A stretch of 64,000 nt of DNA, from NCBI RefSeq assembly GCF_004168255.1, contig NZ_SEWG01000007.1, forward strand, positions 62,001 to 126,000, written 5' to 3'. Both the position numbers and the translations under genes were made by a program. Shown in pieces: positions 28,194 to 36,599 of this stretch. Every line of letters starts with the position of its first letter. Position 1 is the first letter of the stretch. This stretch comes from Mucilaginibacter terrigena. Its GTDB lineage: Bacteria; Bacteroidota; Bacteroidia; Sphingobacteriales; Sphingobacteriaceae. Below the pieces are notes generated by a model. It did no database searches. It had not been told where the DNA came from and saw only the letters and a program-made list of their open reading frames with translations.

Positions 28194-30770
28194 TTAAATG
28201 CCCCTTGCATTAATAAGCCTAATAGTACGGATGCCAAATTTCGGCATTGCGATGGTAGTTGATATACCACCGCCCTTTAATTTAGTTGACGATAATCTTT
28301 TCACGGTTCGGCCATCCAACTCTGCTAAAATAACTTTATCGGCATTGCAATTAAATACAACATTGCTTTTCACACCACCCGCACCGGTATTAAACAGCCT
28401 TACCAGCATATCGTTACCCTCAAAATTAATGGCAGAAACCTCATAACCTTCAGGCACCTTAACAAGCGACCGGCCTGGCATAGCGGGCTGCGCAGACATA
28501 GCTACGGCTACTAAAGGTTCGTTCCAGTTATTACTTTGCTGCTGTATGCCTGCCTTATCCCATTTACCAGCGTGTGGTATTAAAGCATAGTTGATAGTTG
28601 TAGGGCCGGTTATTTTATGGTCCCTGCCCCATAAACCCATACCCGAATATTGGATATCCAGCCCCAAAGGAAAATCCCGCCCATGCGCGTAATTTGTGGT
28701 ATGGTCGGTAAAAAGCGCCATGCCATATTGGTTATTATTATCGGTAACATCAACCCAGTTTAATATCACGTTGTTTTTTATGCTATCCCAACGGGTAAAA
28801 AATGTATTGGTTAGTTTGCTTTCGGTAACATCAAAGGGGGCGTTCTTGTAAACCTTTTCCCCCTGCAGGTTCAGCGGGAAATAAGCCAGCAGTTTATCCC
28901 TGTCATTATAAAATGCCTTCACCGGGTTATCCAGCTTATATGTATTTGCCGGCGTTGGCTGCCCGATGCCGGGGTTACCCTTCCAGTTGATATTTACGCC
29001 GAGATCGATCCGTGGCTGACCTTGTGCCACGGTTAACATCTGGGTATAATCGCTGCCGTTTATGGTGCCTTTTATTGCCAGCTTAATTTGCAGCGGACCG
29101 TTCTCTAACACTTCAACATTAGCCGGGTTATCGGCGGTTGATTTAAAGCCGCCATCGTTGTAAAAGTTACCCCGAAGCTCGTTAAAGCTGCGTGTGTTTT
29201 TGGGGTCGACGAACTGTTTGTTATTCAACTTTTTAGCGATAAGACTTTTAATAACACCGCCATGCGCCGGGTCGATAATAATCTTGTACAGATCTGTCTC
29301 CAGCAAGTAGCTGCCATCACCCAAAACAGAAACCGATGCGCCTTTTATTGCGGACGACTGATTGGTTTTCAACTGGTAAACCGAGTAACCCATAGCCGGC
29401 ACCCGTGCCCTAAACAACAATTTTGTTTGATCGGCACTTAAGCGTGCAGGCACTTGTACGCCCTTGCTATCTAAAACAGTAACCGGCTTTGAACCTGTAC
29501 CTGCGGGAGTTTCGACCGATACAAATTCATCGCGATCAGTTCCTGTGGTATTATAAACGGTAATGTAATTAGCGGCGACAGCTTTTTTATTGATAACAGC
29601 TTGCGCGTTGTTTATAATACTATCGCAAATGGCATTCGTATTAATCGTCCATTTGTTCACCTTATCTGCCCAGGTATCGCCATCCTTACCATTGTAAGGC
29701 ACTATCCAGCAATCGTGATGCTGTGCTAAAAGTAGTGTGCGCCAGGCCGAATCAAGCTGCGCCTGCGGCCATTTAGTACCTGAGTAGATCTTTGCCATAG
29801 CAGCCATCTTTTCGGCTATTATCAGTTTATTTTCTGATACCCGCACCCGCTGCGCTATCTGCTGCATTACCTGCGAACCCCAAACCAGGCTCACCAGCAT
29901 ATCTTCCTGCGATACCTTCCAGTTTTGCCGGGCATCGTTTTTGGCTATGTTGCCGAAATAGTTGCGCCAGGTAGTATAAACGCTGGTTATCCCATTTTTT
30001 ACACCCTTGCCTATAAAAGGCCCATTCTTCCAACCGGCGTCTTGCAGGGTCATACCTACAGGGTGCGCCATACCAGCCGCAAAGGCGGCGTTGATATATT
30101 GAGGCGAGTTATTCCAGGCGATTGTTTGCCAGGTAGACCTTGGGGCAAACTTTTCTACCTCGTACCGCGGCGATGCGATGATGGCCGTGCCATCGGGCCC
30201 AATCCAATTTACCAGTTGGCCGGCGTGGCCGCGGGCGTAACCGCCCCAGCAAGTGTTTGGATTTTTAAGCGAGGCATATTTAAACCCGAATGACTTAAGG
30301 ATCTGGGGCAGCGCGCTGGTAAAGCAGGGTTCTTCTGATGAATAGCTACTAAACACAGCCCCGGGGAAATGCCTGCGCACCATCTTCATCCCATAGCTAA
30401 ACTGCCGGATAATACTCTCGCCCGAGATGTTGTAATTATAGCTTTGCGCGTACTCGGGGTTCACATATTCTATGCGGCCGTTAAGTGATTGGTCCGCAAA
30501 AAGGGCTTTGAAATCAGCATAGGCATCAGGGTCTACCGCCATAGCCCTTGCCCAGGTTTCGGGCTCCAGTTCTATGTTGATCTTCCAGTTTGGGTTTTTC
30601 TTTAGCAGATCGGCCATGAAGCGGGTATTCCAATCAGGGTAGTGCCCCCAGATGCCGCCATGATAGCCATCTATATAATAGGCGGTTTGCGCCGATGCAT
30701 ACCTACTGTGCAACGTAGTAATAGTAACTATTAAAATAAAAAGGAAGCTTTTGTATAATTTAAAATTCAT
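28194..30770 (-). CDS. GH38-like alpha-mannosidase-type protein with altered metal site
   Basis: The 858-residue secreted protein has a signal ending RYASAQ (about 28). The order is that of GH38: N-terminal deacetylase-like barrel (about 30-330), helical middle part (about 330-420, AQHHDCWIVPYNG) and C-terminal beta domains (about 450-850). The usual HxD-type zinc motif is replaced by DGYHGGIWGHYP near residue 35. The usual nucleophile segment appears as SSEEPCFTSALPQIL around residue 155. By eye, one metal Asp is Gly here and the nucleophilic Asp is Glu. It may be a divergent alpha-mannosidase or a related glycosidase of the GH38/57 fold. It starts 5 bp after the SGNH gene at 30776, so the two form one transcript. 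Confidence 0.72.
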   Translation of the reverse strand: MNFKLYKSFLFILIVTITTLHSRYASAQTAYYIDGYHGGIWGHYPDWNTRFMADLLKKNPNWKINIELEPETWARAMAVDPDAYADFKALFADQSLNGRIEYVNPEYAQSYNYNISGESIIRQFSYGMKMVRRHFPGAVFSSYSSEEPCFTSALPQILKSFGFKYASLKNPNTCWGGYARGHAGQLVNWIGPDGTAIIASPRYEVEKFAPRSTWQTIAWNNSPQYINAAFAAGMAHPVGMTLQDAGWKNGPFIGKGVKNGITSVYTTWRNYFGNIAKNDARQNWKVSQEDMLVSLVWGSQVMQQIAQRVRVSENKLIIAEKMAAMAKIYSGTKWPQAQLDSAWRTLLLAQHHDCWIVPYNGKDGDTWADKVNKWTINTNAICDSIINNAQAVINKKAVAANYITVYNTTGTDRDEFVSVETPAGTGSKPVTVLDSKGVQVPARLSADQTKLLFRARVPAMGYSVYQLKTNQSSAIKGASVSVLGDGSYLLETDLYKIIIDPAHGGVIKSLIAKKLNNKQFVDPKNTRSFNELRGNFYNDGGFKSTADNPANVEVLENGPLQIKLAIKGTINGSDYTQMLTVAQGQPRIDLGVNINWKGNPGIGQPTPANTYKLDNPVKAFYNDRDKLLAYFPLNLQGEKVYKNAPFDVTESKLTNTFFTRWDSIKNNVILNWVDVTDNNNQYGMALFTDHTTNYAHGRDFPLGLDIQYSGMGLWGRDHKITGPTTINYALIPHAGKWDKAGIQQQSNNWNEPLVAVAMSAQPAMPGRSLVKVPEGYEVSAINFEGNDMLVRLFNTGAGGVKSNVVFNCNADKVILAELDGRTVKRLSSTKLKGGGISTTIAMPKFGIRTIRLINARGI

Positions 30771-30775
30771 CAGGT

Positions 30776-32164
30776 TTAGTTAACTGCGGTGATCTCGAAA
30801 CGGTGTGGTACGGGTTTATTGATTATATAGAGTTGGTTTATCAGCAGGTCAATTTCCTTTTGCCAGGCATCGCGGACGGCCTTAAAACGGGCCTTTTGAT
30901 ACGTTGGCAGGGTCATCGCCACAAAAAAATCCTTTTTCCCATATTTTTTTAGCGAATCTATGGTAGCATCGCTATCATTAAAAAGCAACCCTTTTGGCTT
31001 TAGTACGGAATAGTGCAGCCAATAATATTCGCGCAGGCGGCGTTCTATGGTCCAGCGTTCTTCATTGAGGTGCATTACCGCCATTGCCTGCTGGTACTGT
31101 GGTGTTGTGGTTATGGTTGCCAGGTTAATGCCCCGGGCATATTCTTCGGCGCTATAGGTTCCTATTGCTTTCCCATCTATTTTTAACAAGAGTTGTTTAG
31201 CATTAAGGCCTTTTACCGTCAAGATCTCCTGGTTAAATTCCTCGTTAAAGGGGATTATTTTCAAGGCCTCTGCCTGCGCTTTTTGCGGCCGCCCGAAACC
31301 GCCCGGAATAGTATCCATTGGGTATGGCAGCGCCTTTGCCAGGTAAGTAAAACTGATTTTATCCGCCGCTATAAACGGGTTGGTAATGATACAATTTTGC
31401 GACAGCTCTATCTTTTTGCTATCGGCATTTAAAGCAACATCCGCTATCTTTTTCCCGGCCAGCCCCTGGGCTTTCAGAAACAGCCAGGCCATCACCATCT
31501 GCGCGTCATTTGTAGGGTGTATGCGGTCGCTGCCCTGCAGCGTAAATGTCGAATCGCGTTGCTGCTCGCGTAAATTGATATCCATCATGGGCGCGCCAAA
31601 ATCTACATAATCCCAATTGTTGCGTTTAGCCGCCCGCTGCTGTTCGACCGCCACCTGCCGCATAGCTGCATTTTTATTACTGATGTTAATAAACTTAGTT
31701 TTCGAAGTTCCGTCATATGGCGACGAGCCTATCATTATCTTTCTTACACCGGGGTGCTGCTTTAGCTTTGCTTCTATCAGCTTAAAACTTTTTAAAGACG
31801 CGGCTATTTTTGCCTGGTATGCAGAATCTGCTCTGGCGCCTTTTAAAAGCTGGTAACCTGTATCGTTCATCCCGAAGGTAAGTGTAATCACGGTTGGCTT
31901 TTTAGCGAATACGTCGCTATCAAGCCGCTCGTACATTTGTTGGGCCACATCTCCGCCGATACCAGCGTTAAAGATCTGAATACGGCTGTTTGGGAAATGC
32001 GTTAAATAATACAGCCATATGTAAGAGTGGTAATGCCCGCCATCGGTGATGCTGTTACCTGTGAACACCACCCTATCGCCGGGTTTAAAGGGTTCAATTG
32101 TTTGTGCGTTTAAGTTATCCGCTAAAAAAATAAATAAAAAGAAAGCAAGTAAACTTTGTTTCAT
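30776..32164 (-). CDS. Two-domain SGNH/GDSL hydrolase
   Basis: The 462-residue secreted protein has a signal ending LNAQ (about residue 21). The SGNH blocks are GNSITDGGHYHS (Ser38), NAGIGGDV, LTFGMNDTGY and DRIHPTND (Asp213, His216). The C-terminal half (about 260-460) is helical, with NEERWTIERRLREYYWLHY, and occurs also in the paralogue at 24276-25660. The length is about twice that of a plain SGNH domain. It probably removes acyl groups from a glycan in the periplasm or on the surface. The operator at 32184-32199 lies 20 bp before the start. GH38 follows at 5 bp, which suggests that de-esterification and alpha-mannoside cleavage are coupled. Confidence 0.88.
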   Translation of the reverse strand: MKQSLLAFFLFIFLADNLNAQTIEPFKPGDRVVFTGNSITDGGHYHSYIWLYYLTHFPNSRIQIFNAGIGGDVAQQMYERLDSDVFAKKPTVITLTFGMNDTGYQLLKGARADSAYQAKIAASLKSFKLIEAKLKQHPGVRKIMIGSSPYDGTSKTKFINISNKNAAMRQVAVEQQRAAKRNNWDYVDFGAPMMDINLREQQRDSTFTLQGSDRIHPTNDAQMVMAWLFLKAQGLAGKKIADVALNADSKKIELSQNCIITNPFIAADKISFTYLAKALPYPMDTIPGGFGRPQKAQAEALKIIPFNEEFNQEILTVKGLNAKQLLLKIDGKAIGTYSAEEYARGINLATITTTPQYQQAMAVMHLNEERWTIERRLREYYWLHYSVLKPKGLLFNDSDATIDSLKKYGKKDFFVAMTLPTYQKARFKAVRDAWQKEIDLLINQLYIINKPVPHRFEITAVN

Positions 32165-32183
32165 GCCGGTAAAGTTATAAAAA

Positions 32184-32199
32184 GCTAAATTGATTTAGC
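32184..32199. promoter_or_regulatory. LacI-type operator upstream of SGNH-GH38
   Basis: GCTAAATTGATTTAGC is an exact copy of the site at 9291-9306 and lies 20 bp before the start codon. The position, overlapping or just after the likely promoter, fits repression. Confidence 0.65.
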
Positions 32200-32286
32200 A
32201 AGATTTATAATTTATTTAGAAATCCCCTGTTATTGTTACACAAACGTTAATACATTACCGTACTTGTTTATAGCATAGCTGTACCG

Positions 32287-32652
32287 GCTTATTATACAAT
32301 ACCTACGCAACGCGAAGACGTAGTAGCAGCGCTGAAGCGTACAGGGATGATTGGCGACGCGGCTTATCCCAACTCCGCATACGGGTATGGGCACTACGCT
32401 GGCTATGGTAGGCGCTTACTTATTGGCAGGTGAACTTTCTCGTCACACAGGCACGAAGATGCGTTTGCAGCTTACGAAAAACGGATGCGGCCATGTGTTG
32501 AAGACGTTCAAAACCTACCTCCCGGGGTTCCGTGGCTGGCGCATCCAAAATCTAAATTCGGGGTATCGGTAGTTAACACCGTAGCCGGAGTTTTGGCAAG
32601 CGGTGTTATTAAAAGATCAGTAATTTATTTACAAGTAAAAATAACGACGTGA
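32287..32652 (+). pseudogene. Relic of a FAD-dependent aromatic-ring monooxygenase (C-terminal part)
   Basis: Three plus-strand frames carry successive pieces of one protein. The first is GMIGDAAYPNS (from 32344). The second is PHTGMGTTLAMVGAYLLAGEL in another frame (about 32372-32434). The third is DAFAAYEKRMRPCVEDVQNL, then PPGVPWLAHPKSKFG and VVNTVAGVLASGVI, with a TGA stop at 32650-32652. The GDAAY..GMGT.LA..GAY.LAGEL pattern is the FAD-binding C-terminal signature of UbiH/TetX-type flavin monooxygenases. At least two frameshifts and loss of the N-terminal two thirds show a dead gene. It lies between the glycan locus and an APC permease. It has no bearing on the neighbours' functions and marks old gene loss or rearrangement. 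Confidence 0.75.
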
Positions 32653-32714
32653 CGAAAGATAAATAAAACTCCCTGATTTTGACGTTTAGAAGTTACCTAT
32701 TAAATCAAGGCGGG

Positions 32715-34052
32715 TTACTTATCTGCAAATAACTGTTTCTGTTTATTATTGTACAATTTCATTAGCAGATATATTACCGATAGTGCCGCGAGCGCTATGC
32801 TCATTCCAATTATTTCGGGATTTGTTAAACTGTAAAGCAACCATATAATAGTGACCGTAGCTAAAATTGGGACTGTTAACCCTCCCGGTATGGTGAAGGT
32901 TGTTTCGGCCTGTACTGGTTTTTTATATCGCAGTTTAATTGCGGCAAGCACAACGCCAAGGTATATTAAAAGCACAGATGCTGTCGATAAAACCACCAGT
33001 TGTTTAAATGCACCGAAAACTGCAAAAATATAGTCTATAGCTGCATATAGTATAATTGCTTTATGCGGGGTTATGTATTTGCTATGTATATCTCCTAAAA
33101 ATTTGGGGAAAATGCCATCTTTTGCGCCGGCAAACAGTACGCGCGGTATGGCCAATATTGCCCCGCTTAAACTACCCAGCATAGAAACAGCAGCACCCAC
33201 GGTTATCAGTATAATTCCGGTATAAGCAAACAATCGTTTAGACACTTCTGCAAGTGGTGCATCTTTATATAGCTGTAATTGTGTGCCCAACATACCTTGT
33301 GTAATAAGTTGAATGGCGATATATAGCAATAATACAAACGAGAGCCCTGATAAAATACCCAATGGTACTACCCTGGACGGATTTTTAAATTCGCCGCTAT
33401 TGGCAACCGCGTTTTCGATACCGAGAAAGGCATAGAACAGGATAAGCGTAGCAGAGCCGATATTACCCAGCGTAAATGAACTTGTCCAGTTAAGATTTGC
33501 TGCCGAAATATGACTAACTCCAAAAATAACAAGCAGTACAAGCGGAACTATTTTGGCAAGAGTTGCTGCAATTACAAGATTTACGCCGCCCTTTGAGCCG
33601 CGGATATTTATCCACGCGAAAACAACCATTAGCAGCAGGAAGAACAAAGGCCTGAAAGTGGTATCTAAAGGCGGATAAAAATAACCAAGTGTTTTTGATA
33701 AACCGTTTGCAACTGCAGCATCAGATAAACAACAGCTTAGCCAAAATATATTGTTGGCTAAAAAACCTAACCATGGCCCAAACGCGGCTTCGATATAAGC
33801 ATATGTTCCGCCGCTGCCTGTAACCTTGGTACCAACTTCGGCGAAACAAAGGGCAATTAAAAAAATCAGCAGCCCACAAATCAAAAAACAGATAATTGCG
33901 GCGGCGCCTAAATGTTCGGCCACTATTGCAGGCAATATAAATATCCCCGTACCTATGGTGATATTAATAACAGCACAGGCCAATCCAAATACGCCTATAG
34001 TGCGTTTAAGATTTCCTTTAATACTCGTGCCAACTGCCGGGTCGTCTGTCAA
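32715..34052 (-). CDS. APC-family amino-acid permease
   Basis: The 445-residue inner-membrane protein has about 12 hydrophobic helices. The APC signature is near the N terminus (GTGIFILPAIVAEHLG, helix 1 with its unwound GTGIF segment), followed by GTYAYIEAAFGPWLGFL in helix 3. It should move an amino acid or polyamine by proton symport or exchange; the substrate cannot be read. It is a single minus-strand gene between the monooxygenase relic and a divergent small gene. The gap 34053-34325 probably holds promoters for both sides. Nothing ties it to the glycan locus. Confidence 0.85.
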   Translation of the reverse strand: MTDDPAVGTSIKGNLKRTIGVFGLACAVINITIGTGIFILPAIVAEHLGAAAIICFLICGLLIFLIALCFAEVGTKVTGSGGTYAYIEAAFGPWLGFLANNIFWLSCCLSDAAVANGLSKTLGYFYPPLDTTFRPLFFLLLMVVFAWINIRGSKGGVNLVIAATLAKIVPLVLLVIFGVSHISAANLNWTSSFTLGNIGSATLILFYAFLGIENAVANSGEFKNPSRVVPLGILSGLSFVLLLYIAIQLITQGMLGTQLQLYKDAPLAEVSKRLFAYTGIILITVGAAVSMLGSLSGAILAIPRVLFAGAKDGIFPKFLGDIHSKYITPHKAIILYAAIDYIFAVFGAFKQLVVLSTASVLLIYLGVVLAAIKLRYKKPVQAETTFTIPGGLTVPILATVTIIWLLYSLTNPEIIGMSIALAALSVIYLLMKLYNNKQKQLFADK

Positions 34053-34325
34053 ACAGTGATTTATAAAATTGTGATAGTCTTAAACGAAGTTAACAAACTG
34101 ATTGCGAAATGCAAGCTATTTGACAACCTATCAGAAATCGCAACACAGCCTATGTTTGTTGCCCCCCTTGTGTACTGATCTGTTAATAAATACAAACGTT
34201 AAACGCAGTTGTAAGCGCTTGCAAATAAATCCAAACACGAATATTAGGACATGAAAATTTGGATAGGTAGTATACAATACCTTACTTGTTTATATTCATA
34301 TTTGCATTATACTTAATATACTATC

Positions 34326-34574
34326 ATGAAACACGAGGATGTGGTTGCAGCACTAAAGATTATTGCAGAAAAAGGCATGGCTATTAACATCAGCAAGACC
34401 GACTTGCAGGATTTACAAAAATATAACCTTATAGATGTTGCCAATGGCGAAGAGAGTAAACGGTCGCCTGCATGTACCCTAACCAAAAAAGGCCGGGTAA
34501 TGCTTAAAGCAAACCTGCCAAAGCCCGATCCTGCTGATGAGGCGAAGCCTGAAGATGAAGAAATAACCGATTAA
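34326..34574 (+). CDS. Small conserved-looking protein of unknown function
   Basis: The 82-residue acidic, soluble protein starts at ATG 34326. The N-terminal part (KHEDVVAALKIIAEKGMAI, then DLQDLQKYNLIDVANG) reads like a small helical, winged-helix-like fold. CTLTKKGRVMLKAN follows, then a disordered acidic tail (about 66-82, PKPDPADEAKPEDEEITD). No motif I recognise gives a function. The stop is 26 bp before the TTG start of truA on the same strand, so both are probably on one transcript. Codon use looks like that of real genes here, and the frame is clean to its stop. Confidence 0.65.
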   Translation: MKHEDVVAALKIIAEKGMAINISKTDLQDLQKYNLIDVANGEESKRSPACTLTKKGRVMLKANLPKPDPADEAKPEDEEITD

Positions 34575-34600
34575 CCCGCAGCTACATTTATCAAATATCC

Positions 34601-35404
34601 TTGCGCTACTTTTTCCATATCGGTTACCATGGTACAAATTACAGCGGGTGGCAAATACACCCGGATGGGATAGGCGTACAGCAAGTTTTAGAAAACTGTT
34701 TAAGCCAGGTTTTTAAAGTTCCTATCCGGATAGTTGGTTGCGGGCGTACCGATGCGCAGGTACACGCCAGTCAATTCTTTTTTCATGCAGATATAGTTAC
34801 CCCATGGGATTTCGACCTCCCGTTCAGGCTTAACAATTTACTGCCCGATGATATAGCCGTTTTTGATATTATCCCGATGGATGGCCGGCAGCATGCCCGT
34901 TTTGATGCATATGAAAGGGGGTATGATTATTTCATCCATACCTATAAAGACCCTTTTTTAAGCGGTTTTAGTTCGATGTATCCGGTGAAAGATTGGGATA
35001 CCGGCAGTATGAACCGCGCAGCAGTTTTGTTATTAAAATATAATGATTATCACGCATTCTGCAAAATGCCCGACAGGAACCAGCATACGCTCTGCAACAT
35101 CAGTGCAGCCAAAATTTTTACAGATACAACCGGCGACCGGTTAAGGTTCCATATTTCGGCAAACCGCTTTTTAGGAAAGATGGTCAGGATCATCGCAGGT
35201 AAAATTATTGAGATAGGCACGGGGAAATTAAGCGTTGACGAATTTGAATCGCACCTGGCCGATCCGATGAAAGCGCAGGTTATTAAGCCAGCCTACCCAC
35301 AGGGCTTATACCTTAGCAAGGTGACCTATCCTTACCTTGATGTTCCCTCACGCAGTCATTTTACACAGATGCTTTCCGGTGAAAATACATGGGTTAAATC
35401 TTAA
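34601..35404 (+). CDS. truA: tRNA pseudouridine(38-40) synthase
   Basis: The 267-residue TruA converts uridines 38-40 in the tRNA anticodon stem-loop to pseudouridine. The motif GCGRTDAQVHA holds the catalytic Asp51. The N-terminal YHGTNYSGWQ and the late FLGKMVRIIAGKIIEIG also fit the family. No ATG lies near the conserved N terminus, so the start is the TTG at 34601 (MRYFFHIGYHG reading). The length matches bacterial TruA. It follows a small unknown gene and ends at a bidirectional hairpin (35425-35461). Confidence 0.93.
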   Translation: MRYFFHIGYHGTNYSGWQIHPDGIGVQQVLENCLSQVFKVPIRIVGCGRTDAQVHASQFFFHADIVTPWDFDLPFRLNNLLPDDIAVFDIIPMDGRQHARFDAYERGYDYFIHTYKDPFLSGFSSMYPVKDWDTGSMNRAAVLLLKYNDYHAFCKMPDRNQHTLCNISAAKIFTDTTGDRLRFHISANRFLGKMVRIIAGKIIEIGTGKLSVDEFESHLADPMKAQVIKPAYPQGLYLSKVTYPYLDVPSRSHFTQMLSGENTWVKS

Positions 35405-35424
35405 GTAATCCTGTTAAAAAACAA

Positions 35425-35461
35425 AAGCCGTCTCATATGTAATTATGAAACGGCTTCTTTA
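35425..35461. terminator. Bidirectional terminator between truA and the GH16-like gene
   Basis: A hairpin (AGCCGT..CTCAT / ATGAA..ACGGCT) has a T-rich stretch on its right (plus strand) and AAAAAACAAAA on its left, giving a U-tract for the minus strand. It serves truA (stop 35404) and the convergent GH16-like gene (stop 35484). Confidence 0.7.
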
Positions 35462-35483
35462 TTAAGATTTAAGTAAGGGGAAA

Positions 35484-36287
35484 TTAGTTTGCTGTAAATT
35501 TAAAGCTGTGTATTACAATTTCTACACCCTGGCCATTTGATGGCGCCAAACCATTAAAACACCATAGGTTTAGCAAAACAGGCATGCTTTTCCCGCTGAT
35601 GGATGTACCGGGGCTATTAAATGTTTTGGTTAGGAACAAATTGGTATCGCCGCTTTGAAAGCCATATAAGCTTTTGAACACTACGCTGGTGGCTGTACGT
35701 TTAAAGCGGTGTGTGGTATAAGTACCGCCCGGCGTAGAAAACTCCTGCGAGTAGCTGGCAGGCGCCGGTGCATCGCCCACTTTAGGAAAAATAGTGTAAT
35801 TAAGATTTGGCCAGGCGCTGTTACCCCATCGTGCAAACTCAATGTCTATTTCGTCGCGGCCGTCAATGCCCGAGTAATCGAATAAACCCAGCACTATATT
35901 CTTATCCAGGTTGGCAATCGGGCCATCTATTTGCCATTGATAGGTACCAAAGCCAAAGCTTTGTGTGCTTGATATTTCGGCGCATTCCCAATGGTTATTA
36001 GATGGGTTTTTCGAGATCCTCAAATGCAGCCAACCGTTTGCATCAACCCAAACATTGTTGCCGCTCCAATAATTTGGGCCGGGGCCTTGTGTGCCGGCGG
36101 GTGCTTTTACATTCCAGGTGTATCCGCTCCACGATATGGTGGCCTGAGTGCGTAATTTCGAATCGGGAACAGCCGAGGTGGTTGCTTCAGCGGGTTTTGC
36201 GCCTTGCGGGGCTATTGTAGCCGTTTTTTCCTTGGTACATGCGGCAGCTAACAGCGCTGCAAATACAATGCAATAGATTTTTTTCAT
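35484..36287 (-). CDS. GH16-like glycoside hydrolase lipoprotein
   Basis: Read from ATG 36287 (267 residues), the protein has a lipoprotein signal with lipobox LAAAC (about residue 17). An in-frame ATG at 36320 would put 11 extra residues before that signal and is less likely. The body is a jelly-roll with the GH16 signature DEIDIEFARWG: Glu146, Asp148 and Glu150 fit nucleophile, helper and acid/base. FGFGTYQWQI and NLNYTIFPKVG also fit. GH16 enzymes cut beta-1,3/1,4-glucans and related galactans; substrate choice is not readable. It should be anchored in a membrane, acting outside the cytoplasm. The neighbour at 36600-38402 is another lipoprotein on the same strand, but a terminator (36545-36576) separates them. 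Confidence 0.78.
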   Translation of the reverse strand: MKKIYCIVFAALLAAACTKEKTATIAPQGAKPAEATTSAVPDSKLRTQATISWSGYTWNVKAPAGTQGPGPNYWSGNNVWVDANGWLHLRISKNPSNNHWECAEISSTQSFGFGTYQWQIDGPIANLDKNIVLGLFDYSGIDGRDEIDIEFARWGNSAWPNLNYTIFPKVGDAPAPASYSQEFSTPGGTYTTHRFKRTATSVVFKSLYGFQSGDTNLFLTKTFNSPGTSISGKSMPVLLNLWCFNGLAPSNGQGVEIVIHSFKFTAN

Positions 36288-36599
36288 GGTTATAAATGAT
36301 TTAAATGGTGAATAATTCAATTTATAAGATCAGGAAAGGCAAAACCAGTATCGCTTGCCCCGGCACAATTGTTTATCTATAAGTTTAATGGTTGCTTTTT
36401 AGATCAATCTTTATTCACTATTATTAACTTATATATAATACATTTTCTAAACAAGTGTATCAGAGCTGTTACATTTACCAACAGTTTTTAAATTTTTTTT
36501 AAATGTATTTATACTTAATACTCAACTTTAAAAAGTTTAGCAAACAAAAAAGCCCCTGCAGGTATCTGCAGGGGCTGATTATAAACTGTAAACTATTAT
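36288..36599. other. AT-rich intergenic region before the GH16-like gene
   Basis: About 310 bp without a credible gene. The left part is the probable promoter region of the GH16-like gene. The right part carries the terminator of the FAS1-TIG-NHL gene at 36545-36576. No LacI-type palindrome was seen here. Confidence 0.5.
36545..36576 (-). terminator. Rho-independent terminator after the FAS1-TIG-NHL gene
   Basis: A perfect 10-bp stem (GCCCCTGCAG 36552-36561 / CTGCAGGGGC 36566-36575, loop GTAT) is followed on the minus strand by a run of six T. It lies about 24 bp after the stop at 36600. Confidence 0.85.

Noticed and set aside
32240..34210. Flanking direct repeats of a mobile element around the APC permease (shared ACAAACGTTAA words)
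   Set aside because: The shared word is only 11 bp, there is no transposase and no inverted ends, so chance or a common promoter element is more likely.
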